From the NCBI RefSeq assembly GCF_033095865.1, contig NZ_AP019365.1, positions 1,585,501-1,649,500 of the forward strand: a stretch of DNA of 64,000 nucleotides, in the 5' to 3' direction. Within the stretch, counting starts at the first letter, position 1. Each line of letters begins with the position of its first letter. Position numbers and translations under genes: made by a program. The DNA is from Pseudomonas sp. KU43P (GTDB taxonomy: Bacteria; Pseudomonadota; Gammaproteobacteria; Pseudomonadales; Pseudomonadaceae). Below are positions 27,999-37,200 of this stretch, piece after piece. The notes under the pieces were generated by a model. It was given only the letters and a program-made list of their open reading frames with translations. It ran no database searches and was not told the origin of the DNA.

Positions 27999-28849
27999 GT
28001 CAGGTGGACGCGCCCGAGGCGCCGGTCGAAACGGTCGGTGCGCCGCAGCAGTTGCAGTTGGCGCTGGTCTACGGCGAAGCCCTGACCGAAATGCCGGTGG
28101 ACCTCTACATTCCACCGGATGCCCTGGAAGTCATCCTTGAAGCCTTCGAAGGCCCGCTGGACCTGCTGCTGTACCTGATCCGCAAGCAGAACATCGACAT
28201 CCTCGACATCCCCGTGGCGGAGATCACCCGCCAGTACATGGGTTACGTCGAACTGATGAAGAGCGTGCGCCTGGAACTGGCCGCCGAATACCTGGTGATG
28301 GCCGCGATGCTGGCCGAGATCAAGTCGCGCATGTTGTTGCCGCGCTCGGCCGAGGTCGAGGAAGAAGAGGGCGACCCGCGTGCCGAACTGATTCGCCGGC
28401 TGCAGGAGTATGAGCGTTTCAAGGCGGCCGCCGAGGGCATCGATGAGCTGCCGCGGGTCGGCCGTGACGTCGTCGTGCCGCGTCTGGAGGCGCCGCAGGC
28501 CAAGGTGCGCAAGCTGCTACCGCAGGTCAGCCTGGAGGAGCTGCTGGTGTCCATGGCCGAAGTCATGCGCCGCAACGACTTGTTCGAGAGCCACCAAATC
28601 ACCCGCGAGACCCTGTCGACCCGCGAGCGCATGGGCGATGTGCTGGAGCGCCTGAAAGGCGGTGGTTTTGTGCCCTTCGTCGAGCTGTTTGGCGCCGAGG
28701 AAGGCAAGTTGGGCGTGGTGGTGACCTTCATGGCGATTCTCGAACTGGTCAAGGAATCGCTGATCGAACTGGTGCAGAATGAGCCTTTTGCGCCCATCCA
28801 TGTGCGGCTTCGCGCCGAGTCTGTCGAAGAAACCGATGAACCTGAATGA
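27995..28849 (+). CDS. scpA: Segregation and condensation protein A (ScpA)
   Basis: Kleisin subunit of the SMC-ScpAB condensin-like complex that compacts and segregates chromosomes. The core starts at FEGPLDLLLYLIRKQNIDIL, with EYLVMAAMLAEIKSRMLLP typical of ScpA; the C-terminal winged helix contains VTFMAILELVKES. The GTG start at 27995 overlaps the yciO stop (GTGA), giving 284 residues; the first 45 are a non-conserved acidic/hydrophobic extension. It overlaps scpB by 14 bp. Confidence 0.93.
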   Translation: MSQVDAPEAPVETVGAPQQLQLALVYGEALTEMPVDLYIPPDALEVILEAFEGPLDLLLYLIRKQNIDILDIPVAEITRQYMGYVELMKSVRLELAAEYLVMAAMLAEIKSRMLLPRSAEVEEEEGDPRAELIRRLQEYERFKAAAEGIDELPRVGRDVVVPRLEAPQAKVRKLLPQVSLEELLVSMAEVMRRNDLFESHQITRETLSTRERMGDVLERLKGGGFVPFVELFGAEEGKLGVVVTFMAILELVKESLIELVQNEPFAPIHVRLRAESVEETDEPE

Positions 28850-29606
28850 CCCCCGCGACCTGGCGTCGCTGATCGAGGCGTTTCTGCTCGCCTCGGGTAA
28901 ACCGCAGTCCTTGGAGCGCCTGTACGAATTGCTTGAAGAGGCCGAGCGCCCCGAGCCCAAGGTGTTCAAGAAAGCCCTGGAATTGCTAGGCAAGTCCTGT
29001 GCGGGCCGGGCGTTCGAGCTCAAAGAGGTGGCCAGCGGCTACCGCCTGCAGATCCGTGAGGACTACGCGCCCTGGGTAGGCCGCTTGTGGGAAGAGCGCC
29101 CGCAGCGTTATTCCCGTGCGCTGCTGGAAACCATGGCCTTGATCGCCTACCGCCAGCCGATCACCCGTGGCGAGATCGAGGATGTGCGTGGCGTGGCGGT
29201 CAACAGCAACATCATCAAGACCCTGATGGAGCGCGAGTGGATCCGTGTGGTCGGCTACCGCGAGGTGCCAGGCCGGCCGGCGATGTTCGCCACCACCAAG
29301 GCGTTTCTCGACCACTTCAACCTCAAGAGCCTGGACGAGCTGCCAGCCCTGGCCGAATTGCGGGAAATGGAGCCAGAGCCGTTGCCCGACCCGGATGATG
29401 CGCCGGTGCCGGCGCACCTGCAGGCGTTGGCCGATGCCAGCCTGGGTGAGGAGGAAGAGATCGGCGAGCCGAAGGAGGAGACCAGTTTCCGCAGCTTGCT
29501 GGTGGAGCTGGATGCCATGGAAGAGGGCTTGAAGACCGATTTCGATGATTTGCGCGAAGATGAGCCTGAGGTTCCGGTGGAAGAAGAGGGCAAGACACAG
29601 CCTTGA
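28836..29606 (+). CDS. scpB: Segregation and condensation protein B (ScpB)
   Basis: Second non-SMC subunit of the condensin-like complex; binds ScpA as a dimer. The 256-residue protein has the two winged helices of ScpB (SLIEAFLLASGKPQSLERLY; TMALIAYRQPITRGEIEDVR) and VVGYREVPGRPAMFATTKAF. After about residue 180 it has a long acidic tail (EEEEIGEPKEE, DDLREDEPEVPVEEE), longer than in E. coli-like forms. ATG 28836 lies inside scpA, showing translational coupling. Confidence 0.93.
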   Translation: MNLNDPRDLASLIEAFLLASGKPQSLERLYELLEEAERPEPKVFKKALELLGKSCAGRAFELKEVASGYRLQIREDYAPWVGRLWEERPQRYSRALLETMALIAYRQPITRGEIEDVRGVAVNSNIIKTLMEREWIRVVGYREVPGRPAMFATTKAFLDHFNLKSLDELPALAELREMEPEPLPDPDDAPVPAHLQALADASLGEEEEIGEPKEETSFRSLLVELDAMEEGLKTDFDDLREDEPEVPVEEEGKTQP

Positions 29607-29625
29607 AATGTGTATCGGCTGTATT

Positions 29626-29720
29626 GGCCTCATCGCTGGCAAGCCAGCTTCCACCGGAAGATCACAGCCCTTGAAACCTGTGCGGTCCCTGTGGGAGCCA
29701 GCTTGCCGGCGATAGGGCCG
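29626..29720. repeat. Inverted REP pair between scpB and rluB
   Basis: A slightly diverged left REP (ATCGCTGGCAAGCCAGCTTCCACCGG) faces a better right copy (CCTGTGGGAGCCAGCTTGCC). It occupies most of the 276-bp gap between scpB and rluB and may separate the two transcription units. Confidence 0.8.
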
Positions 29721-29809
29721 GCAAAGGCAGCTAGGGACCACTGAGCAGATAATCCCTCCCACCCCAACAAAACCCACTACCCTCCAGTGCGTTCCCCCAC
29801 CGAACCGCG

Positions 29810-29815
29810 TATGAT
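29810..29815 (+). promoter_or_regulatory. Candidate -10 element for rluB
   Basis: TATGAT lies 67 bp before the rluB start, after the REP pair. No strong -35 hexamer is seen. The position suggests that rluB has its own promoter apart from scpAB. Confidence 0.35.
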
Positions 29816-29882
29816 GCGCGGCCTTTTGGCGCTTGCGTCGCCAGAAACCTGATTTTTCATTCCTACACCGGGAGGTGCCCAG

Positions 29883-30947
29883 ATGAGTGAGCAAGACCTG
29901 CAATCTACCGAAATGACCCCGCCAGCCGGCGAAAAGCTGCAGAAAGTGCTGGCGCGCATCGGCGTGGGCTCGCGCCGCGACGTCGAAGCCTGGATCAGCC
30001 AGGGCCGCATCAAGGTCAACGGCGTCGAGGCCACCCTCGGCCAGCGTGTCGACCTGCATGACGCCATCGCCGTCGACGGCAAGCTGATCAAGCGCGAAGA
30101 GGCCGCCGAGGCCACTCGCCGGGTGATCATGTACAACAAGCCTGATGGCGAGATCTGCACCCGTGACGACCCGGAAGGCCGCCCGACTGTGTTCGATCGC
30201 CTGCCGCGCCCGAAAGAGGGCCGCTGGATCAACATCGGCCGCCTCGACATCAACACCACCGGCCTGCTGCTGTTCACCACCGACGGTGAGCTGGCCAACC
30301 GCCTGATGCACCCGTCCTACGAGATGGACCGCGAGTACGCGGTGCGTGTGCGTGGCGAAGTCGACGACGAGATGATCGAGCGCCTGAAGGCGGGCGTGAT
30401 GCTCGAAGACGGCCCGGCCAAGTTCACCGACATCCAGAAGGCGCCCGGTGGCGAGGGCTTCAACCACTGGTATCACTGCGTGGTGATGGAAGGTCGCAAC
30501 CGCGAAGTACGTCGCCTGTGGGAATCCCAGGGCATGGTGGTCAGCCGCCTGAAGCGCGTGCGCTTCGGTCCGGTGTTCCTCAACTCCGACCTGCCGATGG
30601 GCCGCTGGCGTGAAATGAGCCAGGGCGAGATCGACATCCTGGCCGCCGAAGTGGGCCTGCAGCCGGTAGCGCTGCCTGCCATGAACCTCAAGGCCAAGGA
30701 CAAGATGGAGCGCATGCAGCGCAAGTCGTCCCGCCCGATGGGCCGTGGCGAGCGCGTACGCAATTTGCGCCCGGCACACGAGGGCGGTGCTGCTGCCGAG
30801 CGCCCAGCACGCCAGCCGCGTGAGGAAGCACCACGCAAGAGCCGTGGCAGCACCGTTGCCGAGCGCCCAAGCGATATGCGCAAGCGCCCAGGCAAGCCTG
30901 GCACTGACAAGCCGGCAGGTCGCGGTCGCGGCAAACCGCGCGACTGA
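29883..30947 (+). CDS. rluB: 23S rRNA pseudouridine(2605) synthase RluB
   Basis: Modifies 23S rRNA at the position equivalent to U2605 in E. coli. Residues 15-70 are an S4 RNA-binding domain (EKLQKVLARIGVGSRRDVEAW). The catalytic domain carries RWINIGRLDINTTGLLLFT with the catalytic Asp, and EGRNREVRRLWESQG. Residues 275-354 form a long basic Arg/Pro/Lys tail (RKSRGSTVAERPSDMRKRPG), common in Pseudomonas. Good ribosome site (GGGAGGTG) and a strong terminator after the stop. Confidence 0.93.
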   Translation: MSEQDLQSTEMTPPAGEKLQKVLARIGVGSRRDVEAWISQGRIKVNGVEATLGQRVDLHDAIAVDGKLIKREEAAEATRRVIMYNKPDGEICTRDDPEGRPTVFDRLPRPKEGRWINIGRLDINTTGLLLFTTDGELANRLMHPSYEMDREYAVRVRGEVDDEMIERLKAGVMLEDGPAKFTDIQKAPGGEGFNHWYHCVVMEGRNREVRRLWESQGMVVSRLKRVRFGPVFLNSDLPMGRWREMSQGEIDILAAEVGLQPVALPAMNLKAKDKMERMQRKSSRPMGRGERVRNLRPAHEGGAAAERPARQPREEAPRKSRGSTVAERPSDMRKRPGKPGTDKPAGRGRGKPRD

Positions 30948-30965
30948 TCTGCTCTGGCAGTGACG

Positions 30966-30993
30966 AAAAGCCAGCCTTCGGGCTGGCTTTTTT
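30966..30993 (+). terminator. Rho-independent terminator of rluB
   Basis: AAAAGCCAGCC-TTCG-GGCTGGCTTTT: an 11-bp stem with a stable TTCG tetraloop, ending in a run of seven T. It begins 19 bp after the rluB stop. Confidence 0.92.
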
Positions 30994-31032
30994 GTGGGAA
31001 CTGGCTTGCCGGCGATTGGACGCAAAGCAGCC
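30994..31032. repeat. Single REP fragment
   Basis: One REP unit (GTGGGAACTGGCTTGCCGGC and flank) directly follows the rluB terminator without an inverted partner. The 30994-31584 region has no certain gene; it also holds a PhhR box and a small possible ORF listed separately. Confidence 0.7.
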
Positions 31033-31086
31033 AAGATATTGAGGAAAAAGAATTTTTCGGACGACTGGCAAGTTTTCAAACCGCCA

Positions 31087-31104
31087 TGTAAAGAAATCTG
31101 TACA
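31087..31104. promoter_or_regulatory. Candidate PhhR/TyrR box upstream of aroP
   Basis: TGTAAA-GAAATC-TGTACA matches the TyrR-type consensus TGTAAA-N6-TTTACA with one mismatch. It lies about 480 bp before the aromatic permease start. PhhR, encoded 10 kb away, is the obvious candidate to bind here. A second TGTAAA at 31139-31144 lacks a good partner. Confidence 0.6.
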
Positions 31105-31294
31105 AATTACCCAGGTTTCCTTGAGGGGCCAGGTTTTCTGTAAACAGAACTTGCCGCGCTCGTCCTCGGTATCCCCCCTCCCGCCCCGCCCCCCTATTGC
31201 CCAAACCCCCGTCCCCACGCTGTTATAGCCACCATTGCCGTGTGCATTAGCCCGTCCTCAGCGTCGGGCAGACAAAACAACAAATGGAGGCGCC

Positions 31295-31465
31295 ATGTAC
31301 GCCGATCACTTCGCCCTTGATGGCTCTCACCACAGGATCGCTGCGTTTTTCCCCCGGGAATTGACGCAACGCGTTGACGCCTGCGCGCTCGCAGGGGTAT
31401 ACAGTGCGCCGCGTTTTACCTGTGACCCCTTTGCGTACCGCGCACTCTTGCTCACCCCCGGTTGA
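31295..31465 (+). CDS. Possible small ORF / leader peptide upstream of aroP (56 aa)
   Basis: A 56-codon frame with a strong Shine-Dalgarno (TGGAGG, 6 nt before the ATG), ending 119 bp before the permease gene. The peptide starts MYADHFALDGSHHRIAAFF and ends CDPFAYRALLLTPG. It has no recognisable domain. Its PFAYRA segment is encoded again, with only synonymous changes, about 65 bp upstream of argT. It could be a leader peptide or chance; low confidence. Confidence 0.35.
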   Translation: MYADHFALDGSHHRIAAFFPRELTQRVDACALAGVYSAPRFTCDPFAYRALLLTPG

Positions 31466-31584
31466 TCCGCCCTGCGGCGCCGCTGGCAAGAAACCCAAGG
31501 TAACCACCTTGCCCATTCCGCTGCGCCACGAGCGCGGTGGGTCCGATTCCGTCACAGATAAAAACAATGCAGGTGACTTCGTTC

Positions 31585-33003
31585 ATGAGTGGACAAAACA
31601 TGCATTCAGGCGAGCTCAAGCGGGGCCTGAAGAACCGCCATATCCAGTTGATCGCCTTGGGTGGTGCGATTGGTACCGGCCTGTTCCTCGGCTCGGCAGG
31701 CGTGATGAAATCCGCCGGCCCGTCGATGATCCTCGGCTACGCCATCTGCGGCTTCATCGCTTTCATGATCATGCGCCAGCTTGGCGAGATGATCGTCGAA
31801 GAGCCGGTGGCCGGCTCGTTCAGCCACTTTGCCCATAAGTACTGGGGCGGTTTCGCCGGATTCCTGTCAGGCTGGAACTGCTGGGTGCTGTACATCCTGG
31901 TGGGCATGTCGGAGCTTTCGGCGGTCGGCAAGTACGTTCATTACTGGTGGCCGGAGATCCCGACCTGGGTCACGGCGGCAGGCTTCTTCCTGCTGATCAA
32001 CGCCATCAACCTGATGAACGTGAAATTCTTCGGTGAGGCCGAGTTCTGGTTCGCCATCATCAAGGTCGCCGCCATCGTCGGCATGATCGGCCTGGGTGCC
32101 TACCTGCTGACCAGCGGCAGCGGCGGCCCGGAAGCCTCGGTCACCAACCTGTGGGCCCATGGCGGCTTCTTCCCGCATGGTGTCAGCGGGCTGGTCATGG
32201 CCTTGGCCTTCATCATGTTCTCCTTCGGTGGCCTGGAAATGCTCGGCTTCACCGCAGCCGAGGCCGACAAGCCGAAGACCGTGATCCCCAAGGCGATCAA
32301 CCAGGTCATCTACCGCATCCTGATCTTCTATGTCGGTGCCCTGGTCGTGCTGCTGTCGCTGACCCCATGGGATAGCCTGGTCGCCAGCATCGATGCCTCC
32401 GGCGGCAGCTACGGCAGCAGCCCGTTCGTCCAGGTGTTCTCGCTGCTGGGCAGTGATGTAGCAGCCAACCTGCTGAACTTCGTGGTACTGACCGCTGCGC
32501 TGTCGGTGTACAACAGCGGTACCTATTGCAATGCGCGCATGCTGCTGGGCATGGCCGAGCAGGGTGATGCCCCGGCAGCGCTGGCCAAGGTCGACAAGCG
32601 TGGTGTACCGGTGCGTTCGATCCTGGTATCGGCAGCCGTGACCCTGATCGCGGTGCTGCTCAACTACCTGATGCCGCAAAACGCGCTGGAGTTGCTGATG
32701 TCGCTGGTGGTCGCCACCCTGGTGATCAACTGGGCGATGATCAGCTACTCGCACCTGAAGTTCCGCCAGCACCTCGACCGCACCGGCCAGAAGCCGCTGT
32801 TCAAGGCGCTGTGGTACCCGTATGGCAACTACCTGGTACTGGCCTTCGTGGTGCTGATCCTGGGTATCATGCTGATGATTCCGGGTATCCAGGTGTCGGT
32901 GTATGCGATTCCGGTTTGGCTGCTGGCGATGCTGCTGGCCTACCTGCTGAAGGGTAAACGCCGGTCGCAGGCCAATGGCGCTGCCGGTACCGTGGCCAAG
33001 TAA
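31585..33003 (+). CDS. aroP: Aromatic amino acid permease (AroP family, APC)
   Basis: Proton-coupled inner-membrane amino-acid importer of the APC family, 472 residues, about 12 transmembrane helices. The N-terminus GELKRGLKNRHIQLIALGGAIGTGLFLGSAG is the family signature, and the closest type is AroP/PheP for aromatic amino acids. ATG 31585 has AGGTGA 9 nt upstream; ATG 31567 would add six residues. A TyrR/PhhR-type box lies upstream, supporting an aromatic substrate. Its terminator and a REP pair follow. Confidence 0.82.
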   Translation: MSGQNMHSGELKRGLKNRHIQLIALGGAIGTGLFLGSAGVMKSAGPSMILGYAICGFIAFMIMRQLGEMIVEEPVAGSFSHFAHKYWGGFAGFLSGWNCWVLYILVGMSELSAVGKYVHYWWPEIPTWVTAAGFFLLINAINLMNVKFFGEAEFWFAIIKVAAIVGMIGLGAYLLTSGSGGPEASVTNLWAHGGFFPHGVSGLVMALAFIMFSFGGLEMLGFTAAEADKPKTVIPKAINQVIYRILIFYVGALVVLLSLTPWDSLVASIDASGGSYGSSPFVQVFSLLGSDVAANLLNFVVLTAALSVYNSGTYCNARMLLGMAEQGDAPAALAKVDKRGVPVRSILVSAAVTLIAVLLNYLMPQNALELLMSLVVATLVINWAMISYSHLKFRQHLDRTGQKPLFKALWYPYGNYLVLAFVVLILGIMLMIPGIQVSVYAIPVWLLAMLLAYLLKGKRRSQANGAAGTVAK

Positions 33004-33024
33004 GGGCTGCGGTGGGTAATAGAG

Positions 33025-33058
33025 AACCCGATGTCAGGTGACTGGCATCGGGTTTTTT
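33025..33058 (+). terminator. Rho-independent terminator of aroP
   Basis: AACCCGATG pairs with CATCGGGTT and is followed by TTTTT. It starts 22 bp after the aroP stop codon. Confidence 0.85.
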
Positions 33059-33063
33059 GTCGG

Positions 33064-33153
33064 CTGTACCGGCCCTATCGCCGGCAAGCCGGCTCCTACA
33101 GGGGCAGCGCTGATCCTGTAGGAGCCGGCTTGCCGGCGATAGGGCCGGTACAG
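33064..33153. repeat. REP pair forming a perfect 39-bp inverted repeat
   Basis: Arms 33064-33102 and 33115-33153 are exact reverse complements over 39 bp with a 12-nt loop, far longer than a normal REP palindrome. It lies between the convergent aroP and LysR genes. Confidence 0.9.
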
Positions 33154-33165
33154 GCAGAAAAACGT

Positions 33166-34050
33166 TCAGATCTGCTCCAGCAACCAGCTGCGAAACGCCC
33201 GCAGCGAAGGCAGCGCCTCGTTCCTGGGCGGATAGATCAGGTAATAACTGCGCTGACTGGCAAACGCCGCCCCTGGGCTGAACAACTCGCCCTTGGCCAG
33301 TTCTTCTTCCACCAGAATCCGCGGAACCAGCCCGATACCAATCCCGGCCCTCACTGCCTGGATCAGGTGAGAGGTCAATTCGAAGCTCGGCCCCAGGCGC
33401 ATTGCCCGGTGCGCCAGGCCATGGTGCGAGAACCATTCGCCCCAGGCATGGGGGTTGTTGGCGACGTTGAGCAGCACCTCTTCGCTGATGCGTGCTGGCG
33501 GCCAGCCGTGGGCTTCGGTACGCGCCTGCGGCGGCAGGATCACCACCAGCTCCTCGGCATGCAGGCGATGGCAGACCAACCCTGGCAGGTCATGGCTGGC
33601 CACGCCGATGGCGGCGTCTATCTCGCTGGTGTCGAAGTTGATGGCTTCGATCCGTGAATGAATGTGTACCAGCATGCCCGGGTGGGCGTTGTAGAACGCA
33701 TGCAGGCGCGGCAGCAGCCACTTGGAGCCGAAGGTGGGCAGGGTGGCCAGGCGCAGGGTGCCGACCCCGGACTGGTAGGCCAGCGCCTGCAGGGTGGCGC
33801 TGCGGATGCGCCCCAGGGCTTCGCTCAGCTCGCGCTGGTACAGCCGGCCGACATCGGTCAGCAGTACCTGGCGACCTTCGCGGCGGAACAGGGTCAAGCC
33901 CAGTTGCTGCTCCAGCGCTTGCACCTGCCGGCTGACCGCGCTCTGGGTCAGAGACAGCTCGGCGGCGGCGCGGGTGTAGCTTTCATGCCGGGCAGCGGCC
34001 TCGAAAGCCAGCAGCAGTGACATGGAGGGGGTGAGGTGGCGGTAATTCAT
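33166..34050 (-). CDS. LysR-family transcriptional regulator
   Basis: A 294-residue LysR regulator of the GcvA-like subgroup. The winged helix-turn-helix is at residues 20-45 (YTRAAAELSLTQSAVSRQVQALEQQLGLTLFRR) and the effector domain starts near residue 95 (GTLRLATLPTFGSKWLLPRL). It diverges from the large FAD/Fe-S oxidoreductase gene with a 152-bp gap, the standard LysR arrangement, so that gene is the likely target. Confidence 0.88.
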   Translation of the reverse strand: MNYRHLTPSMSLLLAFEAAARHESYTRAAAELSLTQSAVSRQVQALEQQLGLTLFRREGRQVLLTDVGRLYQRELSEALGRIRSATLQALAYQSGVGTLRLATLPTFGSKWLLPRLHAFYNAHPGMLVHIHSRIEAINFDTSEIDAAIGVASHDLPGLVCHRLHAEELVVILPPQARTEAHGWPPARISEEVLLNVANNPHAWGEWFSHHGLAHRAMRLGPSFELTSHLIQAVRAGIGIGLVPRILVEEELAKGELFSPGAAFASQRSYYLIYPPRNEALPSLRAFRSWLLEQI

Positions 34051-34202
34051 TCACAAAAGTCATCGATAGCGGCAGGATTATCCGTTTGCCCCTGGGGCGA
34101 AACTACAGGAACATTGGCCTATACGTCATCCCTGCCTGCTTAGACCCATGCCGGAATGACAGGATTCCCGTGAATTAGCCCATATCAAGAGGCCATCCTT
34201 CG

Positions 34203-37200
34203 ATGATCGCCCAGCTGCCGACCCTTGCGCCGACCGCCGCCTACCCCGAATTTCTCGAAGCCCTGCGCAACAGCGGCTTCCGTGGCCAGATCAGTGCCGA
34301 CTACGGCACCCGCACGGTGCTGGCCACCGACAACTCGATCTACCAGCGCCTGCCCCAGGCCGCCGTGTTTCCGCTGGATGCCGACGACGTGGCGCGGGTC
34401 GCCACCCTGATGGGCGAGGAGCGCTTCCGCGAGGTCAAGCTGACCCCCCGTGGCGGCGGTACCGGCACCAACGGCCAGTCGCTGACCGATGGCATCGTCG
34501 TCGACTTGTCGCGGCACATGAACAAGATCCTCGAGATCAACGTAGAGGAGCGCTGGGTGCGGGTCGAGGCCGGTACCGTCAAGGACCAGCTCAATGCCGC
34601 GCTCAAGCCATATGGGCTGTTCTTCGCCCCTGAGCTTTCCACCTCCAACCGCGCCACCGTCGGCGGCATGATCAACACCGACGCCAGCGGCCAGGGCAGT
34701 TGCACCTACGGCAAAACCCGCGATCACGTGCTCGAGCTGCACAGTGTGCTGCTGGGCGGCGAACGCCTGCACAGCTTGCCAATCGACGATGCCGCGCTGG
34801 ATCAGGCCTGTGCCGCCGACGGCCGGGTTGGCGAGGTGTACCGCATGGCCCGGGACATTCAGGAAACTCAGGCCGAACTGATCGAAAGCACCTTCCCCAA
34901 GCTCAATCGCTGCCTGACTGGCTATGACTTGGCGCACCTGCGTGACGAACAGGGCCGGTTCAACCTCAACAGCGTGCTATGCGGCGCCGAAGGCTCGTTG
35001 GGCTATGTGGTGGAAGCCAAGCTCAATGTGCTGCCGATCCCCAAGTACGCGGTGTTGGTCAACGTCCGCTACGCGAGCTTCATGGATGCCCTGCGCGATG
35101 CCAATGCGCTGATGGCGCAGAAGCCGCTGTCGATCGAGACGGTGGATTCCAAAGTGCTGATGCTGGCGATGAAGGACATCGTCTGGCACAGCGTCGCCGA
35201 ATACTTCCCGGCCGACCCCGAGCGCCCGACCCTGGGTATCAACCTGGTGGAGTTCTGTGGCGACGAGCCGTCCGAGGTCAATGCCCGGGTTCAGGCCTTC
35301 ATCGAACACCTGCAGCGCGACACTGGCGTCGAGCGCCTGGGCCATACCCTGGCCGAAGGCGCTGAGGCGGTGACTCGGGTGTACACCATGCGCAAGCGCT
35401 CGGTGGGCCTGCTGGGCAACGTCGAAGGCGAAGTGCGTCCTCAGCCGTTCGTGGAAGACACCGCTGTGCCGCCGGAGAAGCTGGCCGATTACATTGCCGA
35501 CTTCCGCGCGCTGCTCGACGGCTATGGGTTGGCCTATGGCATGTTCGGGCACGTCGATGCCGGCGTGTTGCACGTGCGCCCGGCGCTGGACATGAAAGAC
35601 CCGGCCCAGGCCGCGCTGGTCAAGCCCATCTCCGATGCCGTGGCGGCCCTGACCAAAAGCTACGGCGGCCTGCTGTGGGGCGAGCACGGCAAGGGCCTGC
35701 GCTCGGAATACGTGCCGGAATACTTCGGCGAACTTTACCCGGCGCTGCAGCGCCTGAAAGGCGCCTTCGACCCGCACAACCAGCTCAACCCCGGCAAGAT
35801 CTGCACCCCGCCGGACAGTGCCGAAGGCCTGACCAAGGTCGACGGCGTGACCCTGCGCGGTGACCTCGACCGCACCATCGACGAGCGCGTGTGGCAGGAC
35901 TTCCCCAGCGCCGTGCACTGCAACGGCAACGGCGCCTGTTACAACTACGACCCCAACGACGCCATGTGCCCGTCGTGGAAGGCTACCCGTGAGCGCCAGC
36001 ATTCGCCCAAGGGGCGTGCCTCGCTGATGCGCGAATGGCTGCGCTTGCAGGGCGAAGCGAACATCGATGTGCTGGCGGCGGCACGCAACAAGGTGTCCTG
36101 GCTCAAGGGGCTGCCGGCACGCTTGCGCAACAACCGCGCCCGCAGCCAGGGGCAGGAAGACTTTTCCCATGAGGTGTACGACGCCATGGCTGGCTGCCTG
36201 GCGTGCAAGTCGTGCGCTGGCCAGTGCCCGATCAAGGTCAACGTGCCGGACTTCCGCTCACGGTTCCTGGAGCTGTACCACGGCCGCTATCAGCGCCCGA
36301 TGCGCGATTATCTGATCGGCTCGCTGGAGTTCACCATTCCGTATCTGGCCCATGCGCCGGGCCTGTACAACGCGGTGATGGGCTCGAAGTGGGTGAGCAA
36401 GTTGCTGGCGGATAAGGTCGGGATGGTCGACAGCCCGTTGATCAGCCGTTTCAACTTCCAGTCCACCCTGACCCGTTGCCGCGTCGGCGTGGCCAGTGTG
36501 CCCGCGCTGCGCGAGCTGACGCCTGCCCAGCGCGAGCGCAGCATCGTGCTGGTACAGGATGCCTTCACCCGTTACTTCGAAACGCCGCTGCTGGCCGCGT
36601 TCATCGAGCTGGCTCACCGCCTGGGCCACCGGGTGTTCCTGGCGCCCTACAGCGCCAACGGCAAGCCGCTGCACGTGCAAGGCTTCCTTGGCGCTTTCGC
36701 CAAGGCCGCCATTCGCAATGCCACCCAGCTCAAGGCCCTGGCCGACTGTGGTGTGCCGTTGGTGGGCCTGGACCCGGCGATGACCCTGGTCTATCGCCAG
36801 GAATACCAGAAGGTACCTGGCCTGGATGGTTGCCCGACGGTGCTGTTGCCGCAAGAGTGGCTGATGAATGTGCTGCCCGAGCAGGCGCCCACCGCGCCTG
36901 GCAATTTCCGACTGATGGCGCACTGCACCGAGAAGACCAATGTGCCGGCCAGCACCAAGCAATGGGAACAGGTATTTGCTCGCCTGGGCCTGAAGCTGGT
37001 GACCGAGGCCACCGGTTGCTGCGGCATGTCCGGTACCTATGGCCACGAAGCGCGCAACCAAGACACCTCGCGGACCATCTTCGAGCAGTCGTGGGCGACC
37101 AAGCTGGACAAGGAAGGTGAGCCCCTGGCGACCGGTTATTCGTGCCGCAGCCAGGTCAAGCGCATGACCGAGCGGCAGATGCGCCACCCGCTGGAAGTGG

